Shown piece after piece: positions 10,712 to 23,005 of a DNA stretch of 64,000 bases. Source of the stretch: Zhengitettix transpicula (Eukaryota > Arthropoda > Insecta > Orthoptera > Tetrigidae); NCBI GenBank assembly GCA_037074705.1, contig CM073593.1, forward strand, positions 62,537,501 to 62,601,500, written 5' to 3'. Below the pieces are notes generated by a model. The model was not told the DNA's origin. It searched no databases and saw only the letters and a program-made list of their open reading frames with translations. Every line of letters begins with the position of its first letter. Within the stretch, counting starts at the first letter, position 1. The position numbers and the translations under genes were made by a program.

Positions 10712-12039
10712 ATATATATATTATTATTTATGTTTTTTTAATACAGTTGAAGTGTCTCATTCCTTCGTTTGACTATTTGTAGAATGTGAAATATAATATG
10801 GAAGCGACACAAGAAATTTACCATAACTGGTAAATAACGATAATTTGTTGTTCTCATACTAAGAATTGTATTTTATATTGTTTCAGCGAAATAGCTTACA
10901 TTTTTGGTAAAGGTGAACTGAAAATTGTCCTTTTATAAAAAGAGAAAAAAGTATCGAGATGTTAGAAGGCGATAAATAAGGTCGACCGTGGCATGTGTAA
11001 GTAAGGCCGATGGCGACGATAACGCCCACGCAGCCTCTGTTACAGATACAGCTTTTATCGAACTCACTGCCCAACAGCACTTTATGCCTCGAAGGGTCAA
11101 CATAGACTCTTGCGATTCATTTTTTATGTTAATAATCCTAGTATCACTATAATAGTTAACACATGTAAAGATGATAAATAGTTTATTATGTAAAACGAGT
11201 TTTAGGTCGTCGTTCGATTGAATTAAGTAGAAAAGAAAAGGCACATTTACATATTTAATCTTAAATTTATAGCGCGATGAATGAAGTCAATAAACTATTA
11301 TTATTATTGTTTCTAGACAATCATTTCTTAGAGCGTCGAATGTAAATAACGTGAACTGAAATCAGTTACTCTAATTTAATTGTCAGTTGGAAAGAGGATG
11401 TTTTAAAAAAATCAAATATGAAAATATCACCGTAGTTGACGAGTTACAGACACATTGGCGTTATTTTTAATAATCAATGTAAGGCATTTTGGTCTAATTT
11501 TTACGATACTCTATGAAAATAGACGAAGCTAACTTCTTGCTGTCGGAATGTCCAACTCAAATTTCATCACTACAGGGATTGAATTTTGAAAAATTCCTTT
11601 TTAGGCGTTACCCATTAATTTTGCATTTTCAAGTTATAAGTGATTGTTATACTTATGACTATTTTTATTGGGTAGTTATTCTTTTGTAATAAATATTAAA
11701 AACTCGAATTGAAAAATTTATTATGGCATTTAAAACATAATATTTAAAAGGCACTACGTTTCATCCCTGATTGGGATTATATAGGCCTATATACGATGTG
11801 GCAACAAAGTGTAAAGAAAATGGGGATTCTCGTTCCGACGATTTAGCCTCACTATTCGCTCTGTCCTCCCGATGCTCAATTATTATACGGTCGCCAGATA
11901 ATTTTTTTGTAATGAAGCCATTATCCATACTTTATTTCAACTCTCTTTATTCACTCTCAGGCGTGGCTTCCATTGATGTTACACTTCCTAAACTGATAGA
12001 TTATAAATTTCGCTAGAGCCTTGCAAGTTGGATTGAGAT
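10712..12039. other. AT-rich DNA without recognised genes
   Basis: A small balanced patch at 10975-11110 has frames open on the minus strand, but no protein family is recognisable and there are no splice signals I trust. The rest is AT-rich with nothing seen. Confidence 0.5.
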
Positions 12040-12375
12040 TCTAAGACTGACATATCCGTGAACCAACATGTCTGCCCGCCACTATATCCCAAGTCGGGAC
12101 TATGATCCTCACAACGTGAGCTCCTATCTCGGACCAAAGATCCTTTCTCGTCGAGCTCCAAACGGAGACTAAAGACTTCCAGACGCGTTCGCAGAAATAC
12201 GGACGCAACGCAACAATGTCGGCGCGGCGTTAGAAAACATAAAGAAAAGCGACAAAAACAAATGCAGCATGGCAAGAGCCCCCAAAACGACCGATTTTCA
12301 TGGGGGGTAATATTTTTATTTATTGTGGAATTCGATTTAATGGTAACAATGTCACCACTGTGCGGTACCAATTAA
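12040..12375. other. GC-richer island, candidate regulatory element
   Basis: Balanced composition between AT-rich flanks. It includes GCCCCCAAAACGACCG and a TGCGGTACC block near the right end. A minus-strand frame across 11988-12371 has no recognisable domain and is probably chance. A non-coding role is inferred from composition only. Confidence 0.25.
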
Positions 12376-13387
12376 TGGAATAATCAATATAGAAATATAA
12401 CAAAGAATCCCACGATGTGGCCAACTAATGTGATAAATTATGAGTTGGTAAATTGTAATTTAATCAATTAAAAATTATTACCATTTATATTTAGTTAGAT
12501 TTTATACAAAACTTTTACATAGATGCCACAGCTTTATTGAAATTCTTAAAACATTCAGAGTCGCTAATCGGGCATCTAACAGGAATCGTCACCCGCATTT
12601 ATATAACCAAATTAAAGAAAAACAAAAATATTACAGATTATTGAATTAAATTGGCGTTAAAAAATCTATAGAAATCTGATGAAGTATTAAGAAATCTTTC
12701 GCAACGAAATTTTTATGCTAGGTTTACAATGAAAATATCGTACATTCCAATCATCAGAAAAGCTCTCTTATTCACTTCACCAATAATTTAAAATGTTTTA
12801 ATTAAAGGCCATGCCTATCACCACATACAATCAACAGTCGATTTCCAATATTTCAATACCAGTTCAATAACATCCGGTACTACGTTCTTAACAATTCACA
12901 CGTAACTCGGTCGATTTCTCATTCCAAACATTTTAATAGCTGTCTTTTTTTCGTCGAATTTAATTTAACATCTTCCAAAATTCCTTTACTTTTTTAACAC
13001 ATTCCGGACCCAATTTCGCCCACCTCGCCATCGGCGACCTCTCTTCACCTCAACACACAGATTGTACTTTACTGTCCTAGTTCATCTCGCAGACTGACCT
13101 GAATTATCGTCAATTCTTTTCCACATCACACATTGCCGACAATAATATCGTCTGAAAACTCCACTTTCTTACGCACCGCTGACTGTCGTCTATAATACCT
13201 AGGGCATAATGTTACGCTGACAATACAAAAGTTCATTACATATATTGGTGGTCACCACAATATATATGCTTCATAGAAGTATGCTATTTATAATATAATC
13301 TCTGTTTATAAAAAGGCACTTTCTTATTTAAGGATATATAGTTATATATAATAATTTATGAATTACTAGAAGGAGACTGTTGAGCTA
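12376..13387. other. AT-rich DNA without recognised genes
   Basis: Nothing definite seen. A hammerhead-like arrangement at 12676-12710 was considered and rejected. A patch rich in C and T at 13000-13150 has no frame or motif I can name. Confidence 0.5.
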
Positions 13388-13606
13388 AGAAAAAACCCAC
13401 TCACGACATCGGAAAGGCGTGGGACTAGCACCAAGAGTCCGACGTACCTGATGCAAATTTTCTAGGGTTTGTTCTGCATCAATTGTAGGAGAATACCGTG
13501 TAGGATCCGGAAGGTCCTCGCTACCCTTCCGCATCCTCCTTTCAAATCCTATGTTATAAAGGGGACTTTCAACCACGCGGATTACCGTCATGTAGCCTGT
13601 TACTTT
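13388..13606 (-). mobile_element. Interspersed repeat family X, partial copy 1
   Basis: Read on the minus strand it begins TAACAGGCTACATG and continues with a block matching the other four copies (rich in GAAAGG.GGATGCGG, then GTCCCACGCC.TTCCGAT). It lacks the right-hand AGGAGGCAGCTGGCCGA block, so it is truncated. No terminal repeats, poly(A) or coding potential allow classification. Confidence 0.7.
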
Positions 13607-13624
13607 CAGAAAAAAAGTTAAAAA

Positions 13625-14080
13625 GGCTCACGTGTCCTGCAGAAGGTAAACAACCATCAGGTCAGGAAGAGCAAATGCGGATAAGAGTTTTCAATTATAA
13701 GAGCCGGAGGGAAGGGAATGAGCCTTTGGTGTTTGCCTCCTGCAGCCGGTAGAATGCGTAGCTGCAATGGTCGCATTCAGATGACACAATGGGCCAGATA
13801 TGGGATTATAACTGCGCGAGTTTGCTCAAAAGCCGGTGATCTTTTGTTTTAATGAACAATGAAGAAAGTGAGGAAATTCTCGCAAGGGAGCTGTTGACTT
13901 TGTTCAAGTGCAGTTAAGTTTGCCTTTCTAAGAGACACCAGCCAGCCAGCCCTCTTTTGTGATTTATGTATATGTTTCTCGCAAGCTACTGGGGGGAGGC
14001 GGGGGGGCTAATGGGATTAATTTCAAAGAGCAGCGAGCACATTTTAACAGCTCCTCCGCTTTCGGGGTGATGAACTTGGT
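13625..14080. other. GC-richer island, candidate regulatory element
   Basis: One of the stronger islands. It has balanced composition and holds GCTAATGGGATTAA (an Otx/Bicoid-like GGATTA core), a G-run GGGGGGAGGCGGGGGGG near 13992, and TTTATG and CAATTA cores. There is no sustained open frame. I infer a conserved non-coding element. Confidence 0.35.
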
Positions 14081-14864
14081 TAACTCTTAACATATGAAAT
14101 GAATCAGAAGTTTATTCTATGGAATTAATTTTGGGACACTCCGTTGAACAGACTCGGAGCATTCAATTAACTTTAAATCGACTGAATATTAGATGTATTT
14201 TGGAATTCTCATTACATTTCATCAAATATAAATTAGAAAGGTTCGTTTAATTTCGGTTATATGAAGCCAGAAGTTAACAAAACATTTCTATTATATGATA
14301 CTATGATATTATATTAAACAATTTTGGTCATTATAGATTGTGTTCTTCACTATATAACAAATAATAAACTAAACATTTAAGCCTATATGTAAAGTCTTTC
14401 AATAAATACAAAGATACTGATAATAAATTTAAAATTTATAATCTAAATGACTTACTGTAATATTAAATTTTCTGAATTCCTCACCTTTGTAGACGACAAA
14501 ACTGAAGCATCTACAGAGTTTTTACGACAGAAGCTGCAGTTCAGTTCTGCTACTTTGAAAACAGAATTGTTATTTTCTGAGTTGTTAAAAGCGAAATATC
14601 GTTAGACAAATTTTACGTTTTTCCATAAACTCGACTCATCAACAGGTTATTATTTAGCGACATTTTGCACATCTGATAATATTTTAATATTATGATCAAA
14701 GTAATTTTTAGATTATTTCTAAAATATTAATATAATTTTTACAATAACTGTGATTCATTGGTTTGTACAAAAAATATTTGTCAGGGTTAAATTATCGTCT
14801 CGTTAAAGTCAAGACGAATTGGTAATACTTTTATTGACGAACTAATTTTTTTAATTATTTTTTT
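14081..14864. other. AT-rich DNA without recognised genes
   Basis: Nothing seen beyond AT-rich sequence. Confidence 0.5.
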
Positions 14865-15206
14865 AGGGCAACAGGCTACATGAGGGTAATCCACGTTGGG
14901 CAATTCTCCTTAAATAGCATTGGAAGGGATTTGAAAGGGGGGATGCGGAAGGGTAGAGGAAGGTAGCCAAGGGTTAACTAGGGCCCCCGGGCTATATTTT
15001 AAGGATCCTACCCGGCATTCTCCTAAAGAAATGCAGGGAAAACCCTAGAAAAACCTACATCGGATAGGTCGGGCATTGGGTACTTGTCCCACGCCCTTCC
15101 GATAGCGGGAGAGGAGTTTTCTGTGGGGATTCCCTTTTCCGTGCCTCGACCAGTTTAGGAGGCAGCTGGCCGACTATTCCAATGGGAATAGCGGACAACT
15201 ATTACC
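14865..15206 (+). mobile_element. Interspersed repeat family X, copy 2
   Basis: About 340 bp from AACAGGCTACATGAGGG to the AGGAGGCAGCTGGCCGACT block and beyond. It matches copies at 13388, 19525, 22670 and 54483, including GGTTAACTAGGGCCCCCGGG and the GTCCCACGCCCTTCCGAT block. No RNA polymerase III boxes were recognised. It could be a SINE-like unit, a MITE or the fragment of a longer element. Confidence 0.8.
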
Positions 15207-15544
15207 AAAATATATTAATAAAATCTTATACATGAGGGTTTTATGATTATTATATATTAGTAACCATTACTCGAGGGAAATTATTTGTTAAAATACGATA
15301 AGTTGAAACAAAATAACCAAAAGGATTCTGTAACTTTGTTTATTTGAAATTATTGGAAGGGACAACTACGTCAAAACATTTCTGCATTCAATCCTTCACG
15401 GATCCAAAAAATTATATGTATCACATTCTTTGCGAAAATCTCCTCTTCCAGTATTACTAATGGCTCGCTTTTAGCTCAAACAAACTTTTCTCAATAATCT
15501 TCGAATTACGAATAAGAAAGATAGCCAATACAGACAAAAAGGGG
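15207..15544. other. AT-rich DNA without recognised genes
   Basis: Nothing seen; this is the boundary between repeat family X and the following Penelope-like element. Confidence 0.5.
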
Positions 15545-15560
15545 TAATATAAATACCACA

Positions 15561-15593
15561 CAACGTTTCTGGGTTCCTTGTGCCTTTCGTCAG
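15561..15593 (-). ncRNA. Hammerhead-like motif at the 3' end of the Penelope-like element
   Basis: On the minus strand CTGACGA (15593-15587) is followed by a short GG/CC stem region and GAAAC (15569-15565). Both conserved core strings are exact but helix II pairs poorly, so activity is doubtful. Confidence 0.45.
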
Positions 15594-15604
15594 GTGTTAA
15601 AAAG

Positions 15605-16400
15605 AGCACTGGTCAGTTGACAACGCACAAAAGCGACGAAAAACGTAACGACAATGGGAGAGCCGAATGGTTGGCGTAACAATAAGGGAGCAACGACAAT
15701 GGGAAAACAGAAGGTTCAGCGTAATAATAAGGGATCATAGCAATTATTGAGTTTAATAGTGTCTGTTTGTACATTAATAGCAGTGATGTTGGATTTAATG
15801 TGAAGAATCTCTTAAATGAGTCTGGAATTGTACGTGGTGCCAATGTCTAAAATCTTAGCATTTTGCCAATCAAATGTATGTTTAGATACATTATTGATTA
15901 TGCTAGGATACTACAGAATAATTATCAATGGGAAGTTTGATATTAGATATATGTTCTTTGATACGTGTATGAACGGAACGTTTTGTTTGCCCTATGTAGC
16001 AGGAATTAAAATTAGAGTAGGTGATTTTGTAAACAACATAATGTTTGCTGAAGGTGTCAAGTGGGTCCTTGAGGTTTTTTTTCAAGTATAAAAGGTTATT
16101 AGTGGATCTATAAATGATGAATATTTGATATTCTTTGAATATTTGAACAAATTTGTAATAAGGGATTACGAGAAAAAATTTGGCTTGAGTTGTTTGGGGA
16201 CGATTGGCAGTAGGATGTGGGATTTTGTTCAATCTGATGTTTATCTGTTTAATAATAAAATTTAAAGGGCACTCACTGGAGATTAGAATGTTTTGGACAA
16301 TATTTAAGTTGTGTTGATGCAACGTGGAGTTCGAGAGTAATATAGCTCTGTATACAATAGCTCTCTTTTGGTTTGGAGGATGATCAGACGTAAATTTTTT
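15605..16400 (-). pseudogene. Penelope-like RT tail plus GIY-YIG endonuclease, broken
   Basis: Penelope-like elements join a reverse transcriptase to a GIY-YIG endonuclease for insertion. On the minus strand the frame 16424-15903 (173 codons, no ATG start, stop just upstream) contains a DHPPNQKRAIVYRAILLS block typical of the RT tail. It then has VVYKI, SCYIGQTKR and TRIKEH, the GIY-YIG module with intact YIG and catalytic Arg. A stop at 15903 and a frameshift follow; the C-terminal extension (FDWQNAKILD, SEILHIK-like) continues in another frame to about 15740. Two 45-bp tandem units (15647-15736) lie in the former coding tail. The N-terminal RT, including the YVDD box, is absent. It is a dead copy. 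Confidence 0.75.
15647..15736. repeat. Tandem duplication, 2 x 45 bp
   Basis: Units at 15647-15691 and 15692-15736 both start AACGACAATGGGA and end near AATAAGGGA(G/T)C; they differ mainly in the middle. The repeat lies in the decayed endonuclease tail of the Penelope-like element. Confidence 0.85.
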
Positions 16401-16424
16401 CATTTGGTAATTCTCTGCGGCCAC

Positions 16425-16899
16425 CTTTTTCGAGTTTCACGTGAAACCTAGTGATCGTTTTTCCTATCCGTCATATTCCGGCATTATGTTCAATTAGTCA
16501 CCAACTGTAAATGAGTGGTTCAATCGAGTAGTCAATTGTTAACGTGTTAGAATACTGTTCATCATCGGAACCAGGGAGCAAGTAAAACAGCACTAGTTCG
16601 AAAGTTACAGCGCTGATGTCATTATAATTTTTTCCAATATTTTTGTATGACGTAACTGTGTTGGATGTTACATCAAGCCCTTGTTACGAATTCAGATCTG
16701 ATCAGTTGGTTGCTGTATTTTACCGTATTTTTCAAATCGTGTTCGTGTAGTTGGTGTCACAATCTCAAGCTGAAGGTACTCAATAAATTATTTCAGCATG
16801 ATCAGGATGGTTATTTTAAACATTTCTGAAGAAGAGATCTTGTTCTATGTTCGGAGCGTATAAGATATCTAGGATCAAGAATATTGGTAACAGGTTTCA
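16425..16899. other. AT-rich DNA without recognised genes
   Basis: Immediately upstream of the truncated element on its strand; no continuation of the RT frame could be found here. Confidence 0.5.
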
Positions 16900-17290
16900 A
16901 TGATTACCAATCATGCTGGCAGACCGAATGACGGGCGTAAATGCTTTCTAAAAATAGCGTTTAGAAGCTCTGTTTCCTGGCAGCTGAAAGAATCTCGGAG
17001 AAAGAAACCTTTCGCCGTAAAGCGGCCATTGCGACAAGAGGCGAACTGAGCTGCTCTCACTCTGGGGAAATTAAATGGTTTCTTTCATTTCTACGGGGAC
17101 TCGAACGGCAATTCCATTTCGCAATGCGGCGAAAAACTCTTCCCGCCTGGCCTCTGTTACTATACAGGTCGTCTCGGCGACTCCGGGTCACTACACTATA
17201 ATTGTGAGAGCATCAGTCCCAGTCTCTCTCGAGGTAACAACTCAAAACTAATTTCATTTCCCCCTCAAGGCAACGAGACAAAAGCCTCAT
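16900..17290. other. GC-richer island, candidate regulatory element
   Basis: Balanced composition with no long frame. It contains CGAATGACGGG (16925-16935, shared with 8955-8965) and CGCAATGCGGC (17120-17130, shared with 26777-26787). The second lies in a 6-bp inverted repeat TTTCGC/GCGAAA. I infer a non-coding regulatory sequence. Confidence 0.35.
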
Positions 17291-17759
17291 TTTTCCCAAA
17301 GAAAGTGTCATAACTAACAATTTTCATTTTTAAAAAATAAATAAATAAGCATAATTTCCGCTACTACTGTTGTTGGCAGAAATTAAGTTACTTTTTGTGA
17401 ATTATTTGAAAACAGTCATAATGGAAAAAATTTTGTTTTGAAACGTAATACACAAATAATTACTTTAATTAAGGACTGAATATATCTGAATAAAGAAATT
17501 TCGGTGTTCGATTCTTATTTCCGTTTGTCACTAGTTTAATATGTGAGAAAAAATAATTATAATTACCAAAAAAATAAAATGTGACCCATTTATCGATACA
17601 GTACTTCAATGAAAACTATATTCCTCCATTCGAGGCAACACAATTTTTCTGTAACAATTTGGTTTTATTATTATAATAATTAGTGTATTATAAGGCTTAA
17701 GGTAAATTTTGACACTCTTAGGATGTGTTCACTTCGTTTCGATCCTGGGTTCAGCGAAG
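17291..17759. other. AT-rich DNA without recognised genes
   Basis: Nothing seen. Confidence 0.5.
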
Positions 17760-18075
17760 GTTGTTTCACAGTGACGTGCGCACGCTACGGCAAGGGACTA
17801 ATTTACACGCATTTTGTGAAATAATTAGCATGTAGCATGATGAACGGGTCCAGAATTCGACAACGCCGCATCCCGAGGGACGAAATGTGCTGTTTTACCC
17901 AATTAAATTTGCAGACAGCTTCGCGGATATCTGGAGATTTATGAGCCCCCTGAGGGGAGAAGCCAAGCGACCAGTCACAGACCCCCAACCCCTTGGATTT
18001 TGCGTTTTTTCCGATGGTGATACGAGAACTGTGCGTGTTAATGAGCGTCCTCACAATTTGGACAATCATGTTTAA
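17760..18075. other. GC-richer island with a two-block motif shared with 50040-50125
   Basis: CCCAATTAAATTT.CA at 17898 is followed about 40 bp later by GATTTATGAGCCCCCTGAGG (17935-17954). The island at 49620-50200 has the same order: CCCAATTAAATTTTCA, then ATATTTATGTGCCCCCAGGG. Frames open on both strands (17803-18075) look like shadows of composition, not proteins. Possibly two related enhancers; inferred. Confidence 0.4.
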
Positions 18076-19524
18076 TTTGGAAACACTGAATTTCTTCCCA
18101 CTTATAGTATCTTATCTATAATCTCGTGACACGAGGACAACATTATGAGATTAATCGTGGTAAGCTCACTGAATAGGCCCACTCATATTCTCTACATAAA
18201 GAGAAATGCTTTATTATTTTGAATAGAAAGCAAGTTCACACCTGTACAATTTTAAGAAGCAATTATGAGTCTTTGACTTAATTTCCACTTAAACGGAATA
18301 AATTTCCATAAATTAAATCCAAGAGCATTCTTCTCAGACGGTTTTCCAGAAAAACCCTTTGGGCGTTCTTGTAACTGCTCCTGGTCTACCTTAACTTAAA
18401 AATATATACCCCTTTGTGTCAAATCGCTTCAATCAGCAGTGCTATCAATAAATTATCATCACGAATTATGACATAATGATATGAGTTAAACAATGTGCAC
18501 ATTTTATTATCTTCTCCTATATTTTTTACGTGATCAACCGTCAGTCGCCAACGAGAGGGGTCTAATATGCTCACTTACCAATTATATCAAGTAATCCACT
18601 CGCCAACTACATGTAACCTCCATTTTTCCTGTAAAAATCAGGTTCTGCCGTCAATAAATTATCAGCGTATCAGGTTGTTCTAAAACCGGTGGTAATTTGA
18701 ATTTATAAAAATAAAATTTGAGCATTTTTGATCCGCCAATCTCAAACATTTTAGCCTTTACTGTTTCTTTATTTGGTACATTTAAAATTCATCTGAGTAA
18801 AGAAATGCTGAGAAGCGTCTTATAAATTTTTAATAGCTCAATAGAGCTTAAAATGTAGTTATTCTACTCTGATACTTTCTCTTCTGATTTAAACAATTCC
18901 TTTCCCTTTATGATGTTACTCCGCTATGATTGACTTATTCTGAACAACTTAACGAATTATTTCCCATTTTTATGAACTCTTTTTCACTTATCCTTTTTTT
19001 TGTCGCCTTCTTTGTCGTTCTCTGCTTAGAGAACCACAATTGACAACAATTTGGATATTTTCGTTTTTAAAGGAAAAATTAATAACTAAATTAACTCGGT
19101 TGTTAATTAACTATTCAATAATAAATGTAAACCAAAGTAGTATAGGTCAGAATGTGTCCAATATCTTGAAATTACGTTCTGGTATCATTAATATATTTCT
19201 TATATACGTTTCAATTATGTATAAATCTCTTGACGGAAAAGAATATTAGTAATAGTAATCAACAATATGGTGCGATTTTGTGCGTTTAGTCTGTTTCAAT
19301 AATTATGAATGATTCAATAATTAAGTATTATTTAGATTATTCTAGGACCGTTTCATAATACCACGTTTATGGTGACTATCACGATTTCTTCAAGAATTGA
19401 AAAAGTTTCATTTGTAATAAATTAGAGCCTTTTCACGGAAAATACGTAATAAAAACTTCTTAATTTTAATTATTTTTCGTTGTTACATTTAATTCTAATA
19501 ATTTCTAAAAAAACTGGTCTGACA
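18076..19524. other. AT-rich DNA without recognised genes
   Basis: No supported feature. Mixed patches around 18520-18650 show no frame or shared repeat. Confidence 0.5.
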
Positions 19525-19828
19525 ATCGGCCAGCTGCCTCCTAAATGGAGGCACGGAGAAGGGATTACTACACCCCCAAAGCAAACAGCTCTCCCGTCAT
19601 CAAAAGGGCGTGGGACAATGTACTGACCTGCCTAATGCAGGTTTTCTAGTTCTATTTTCTGTATCACTTTTAGGTAAATGCTGGTTACGATCCTTAAACT
19701 ACAGCGCGGGGGTTCTAGTTAACCCTTGACTATCTTCCTCTACTTTCCGCATCCCCCTTTCAAATCCCTTCCTATGCTATTAAAGGGGAGTTGCCACCAT
19801 GTGGATTGCCCTCATGTAGCCTGTTACT
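19525..19828 (-). mobile_element. Interspersed repeat family X, copy 3
   Basis: Reverse orientation, nearly full length. On the minus strand it starts AGTAACAGGCTACATGAGGG and ends AGGAGGCAGCTGGCCGA, with the central GGTTAACTAGAACCCCC and GTCCCACGCCC blocks. Confidence 0.8.
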
Positions 19829-20399
19829 AAAAAAAAGAGAAATAAGAAATTTATTCCTACATGTGTCCATCCTCCACGTTCGTGGTAGCCAAATCGCTTT
19901 TAGGTCGGCTTTATATAGACTTTAATGCTTTCCGTAATTGTTCACAGAAGAAATATGTAAGAAACAAATTTACTTCTACATAAAATTTTATTAAATTATT
20001 TACAATCCACCGATTAACTATTTTCGATATACTAAATTTTTTTTATTCAATCTCATATAAAATATTTGCACCTTTTCTACGAGCGCAATTATTATTTTTA
20101 CAAATAATTTTTATAATGATCTTTACATTACACTTTTAATGTTTAATAAATAATATTACAAGGTTGTCACACAATGGATACCCTTCATTTTTCTTCATAC
20201 CATTTAACTACAAACAAATATTTTAAGACGAGTGTTATTTCCATTATAATTCTAACCATATACACCACAAACACTCCTGTCATTATTACACATCCCTACG
20301 GAATATCCGAGGATAATTCTAACTAATCCTTAAATTATGAAATTACTGTTGTTGGGTATTAAATGAGGTCATATTGAGACATCTAAGTTTTGCCTGCAT
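19829..20399. other. AT-rich DNA without recognised genes
   Basis: Nothing seen. Confidence 0.5.
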
Positions 20400-20700
20400 A
20401 TGTAAGAAGAAAATTTGTTGACACAAGAGTCAAGGGAATGGTGAATGGTTTTACATAACGTTCGGCCTCGTTTTGTTCACGTGGAGAGCAGCACATAATA
20501 CACTCTGAGCGACTACGAAGTAGTTGTAACCCAGGAGGCACCGCGAGCAGTTCTCAGAATAAATGAAGTCAAAATAAAACATAGGTGACGTAACTTCAGT
20601 TGATATTGTGGACTCTGGAGTCGGCGACAGCAAAGAGTTGCATCGCGGATCATCACTGGACGACGCAGAGTCAGCAACATGACAATAAAAGACTTATCTC
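20400..20700. other. GC-richer island, candidate regulatory element
   Basis: Contains a CACGTG E-box near 20479 and a TGACGTAA CRE-like site near 20586, with balanced composition and no credible frame. The role is inferred. Confidence 0.3.
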
Positions 20701-20880
20701 ATGTAAAAAAGTTTTGAAATTTTTGAATAAATAACGATTAAGCGATTTCCAAATCTTTAGTAAATACCTAAAAACCATATTATTTTAAAAAGCGTATTAA
20801 AGAAGTTGTACACTATCCAACATCGTAATACATTCTCAAATATTGTATATGGATGATTATATCCAGAGATATTAAAAACT

Positions 20881-21360
20881 TTAATTTAACCGCCCGATCT
20901 CTGTTAAATACATCTAAAACCAGTTCTCTCTCGCTCTCTCTGATAATTGTGAGATAAATGGTCTTCAAAATGAAAGATTTGATATTCATTCTACGAGGGT
21001 CATTTTATCGGAGGCCCCCTAATAATTATATTGTTAATGGAAGTCTTGCAAATGAAGTGTACGGGGAATCGTTGATGTTCAGGTGCCCGTCTTCCAGACT
21101 CATTCGTCTCCAACAACTTCTGCAAGAAAATTCAATTTGCCCGACCCCAGCCTCCCCCGCCGGGCAACCACGAGAGACAATTAATTTTGCATTCTCCCGC
21201 AGGGCAGTGCTGAACACAGCGCCTTGCTCAAGGGAGACCCCTCCCCCGCATTCCACTTGCAGGTTTATTTATTATTCCTGGACGAGTTCTTGACAGCGAC
21301 GCTTGCTCCACTGATGAGCAAGGAATTCTCTCCGAGAAGCGGCCCAGCAATTTACAACTT
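20881..21360. other. GC-richer island, candidate regulatory element
   Basis: Follows 180 bp of AT-rich DNA. The core at 21000-21300 is the most C-rich part of the window (CCCCAGCCTCCCCCGCCGGGC), with ACAATTAATTTTGC inside it. Frames are open on both strands at 20958-21293 and 21026-21256, a sign of composition, not coding. No domain is recognised. Confidence 0.35.
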
Positions 21361-22000
21361 TTAATCAAAACTCTTTTGGATATAATTGTTTCTCTCGTAC
21401 TTTCGTCGAATTTATATCCAACCTTATAGTTACTAATAGCTTCAAAATTCTTTCCACTTTAAGGGAAATATATAATATGACAGGATAAAATATAATACAA
21501 GTAGGAATGTAGATATAGAAATAATAAAGCACGGTCAAAATAATTACGCAGGAAAAAAATAGAAAACGATTCAGTTGGGTACAGAAATATTTTTAAAAAA
21601 CAATTATAAAGTATAATGCTTATTAATACTTCCAACTTATATGATTAAAATCCTCTGTCCTCAAAATTCTTTCCAAGTTAATGAAATTACATGCGTCAAC
21701 ATTAATTCATTTTTCTTGTAATTTTAAGATTGTTCTAAACAATCCTTACGACTATCTGTTACGTGAAACAATAATAATGTTGGATTTACTCTGACAGGTT
21801 TAATAAAATCATTACACTACATATTTCATGTCCACGTCATTTAATGAGGCGTAAAATATTATCACAAAATATGTTCATCACAACGACTACACAATAATCA
21901 AATATTTATAATTTTAAAGATAATATGAATTAGAATCATAAAATTATATCGGTAATTAATCACATGATGACCTTATACAGACACTTTAGATTTTTATTAT
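21361..22000. other. AT-rich DNA without recognised genes
   Basis: Nothing seen. Confidence 0.5.
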
Positions 22001-22005
22001 GACGA

Positions 22006-22035
22006 CGTTTCGATCCATTTTTGTTTCTTCTTCAG
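22006..22035 (-). ncRNA. Hammerhead-like motif, isolated (family D)
   Basis: On the minus strand: CTGAAGA (22035-22029), an extra A, about 16 bases, then GAAAC (22011-22007) and GTC. The GGATC before GAAAC would pair with a former GATCC that now reads GAAAC, so helix II is broken. No Penelope-like protein remnant was seen within about 1 kb on either side. Confidence 0.4.
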
Positions 22036-22040
22036 GTATT

Positions 22041-22669
22041 TATAATTGATTAGATTAATAATATTATTGTACAAAGTAAACAAAGGCAAGCTAAAAAAAG
22101 GATATGACAACACAGTAAACTCTTATAGGTTAATAGTAAAATACTCATGAATATTGCGTTGGAAAAAATTGTATCCGGATTTTGTCTCAATTTCATGTCA
22201 CGCTTTGATAACATAAATTAACTATATTTTTAACATGGAGTTTATAAGGTCATATGTTAACGATCTCTGGAATTTATTTTACCTGTACAGAAAGAGGATT
22301 GTAAACCATACTGGTAATGTATTGAACATTGTTGTGTCCCATTGTTCCCTTGGTTGTGGTTCCATTTAGTGATTATAATCTTCATCAACATAACAAGCCT
22401 GTATTGTTAAATATCTGTATAAAATATTCATATATTTAACAAAGGCAACCACGGATCTGCGGTGTGATTAATGAAATGGAGGTTCGCCATTATAACAAAA
22501 ACTACGAAATAAATGCTTCGTTATTCAAACATTGTTTGAAGTTATCTCTTGTTGAATAAAATAGGTTTCATTTGAATTATAAATGTTTTAATGACATTCC
22601 AGGTATGAAAATAATATTACTATTTCCTGAAGAACTAAATTAAAAAGAGAATGTGGGTTTTTTAGAGTA
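22041..22669. other. AT-rich DNA without recognised genes
   Basis: Nothing seen. Confidence 0.5.
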
Positions 22670-23005
22670 AAGGGCTACATGAGGTGGCAACTCCACTTTA
22701 ATAGCATGGGAAGGGATTTGAAAGGGTAGGTGCGGAAAGGTATAGGAAGGTAGGAAATGGTTAACTACGGCCGCCGGGTTGTAGTTTAAGGAGTTTACAT
22801 GACATTTGCCTGAAAATGAAGCAGGAAAAACCATAGAAAACCTGAATCAGGTAGGTGGGGCAGTAAATATATTTCCTTCTGGTGGCAAGATAGGTTTGCT
22901 GAGGGAAGCCCCATTCCATTGTCAGTGCCTCTACCAGTTTAGGAGGCAGCTGGCCGACTAATCCAATGGGAATAGAGGACAACTTTTACCCTATGCCCAA
23001 GGTCT
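22670..23005 (+). mobile_element. Interspersed repeat family X, copy 4
   Basis: Nearly full length: GGGCTACATGAGGTGGCAAC at the left, GGTTAACTACGGCCGCCGGG in the middle, AGGAGGCAGCTGGCCGACT and a TATGCCCAAGGTCT tail at the right. The tail is shared with copy 5 (TATGCGCAAGGTCT), so the family extends at least that far. Confidence 0.8.

Larger units (their letters stand above)
15545..16400 (-). mobile_element. Penelope-like element, 5'-truncated (family A)
   Basis: On the minus strand it reads from the end of the reverse transcriptase region through a GIY-YIG endonuclease to a 3' hammerhead-like motif at 15593-15561. Homology appears to begin at about 16400, so most of the RT is missing. The 3' segment ACGTTGTGTGGTATT is shared with the isolated motif at 48764-48805, placing both in one family. 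Confidence 0.75.

Noticed and set aside
12676..12710. CTGATGA ... CGAAAT, a possible hammerhead core
   Set aside because: The second half is GAAAT and not GAAAC, the 23 bases between do not form a convincing helix II, and no Penelope-like sequence is adjacent.
20958..21293. 111-codon plus-strand frame
   Set aside because: A minus-strand frame is also open here, the region is C-rich and no splice sites or domain are seen.
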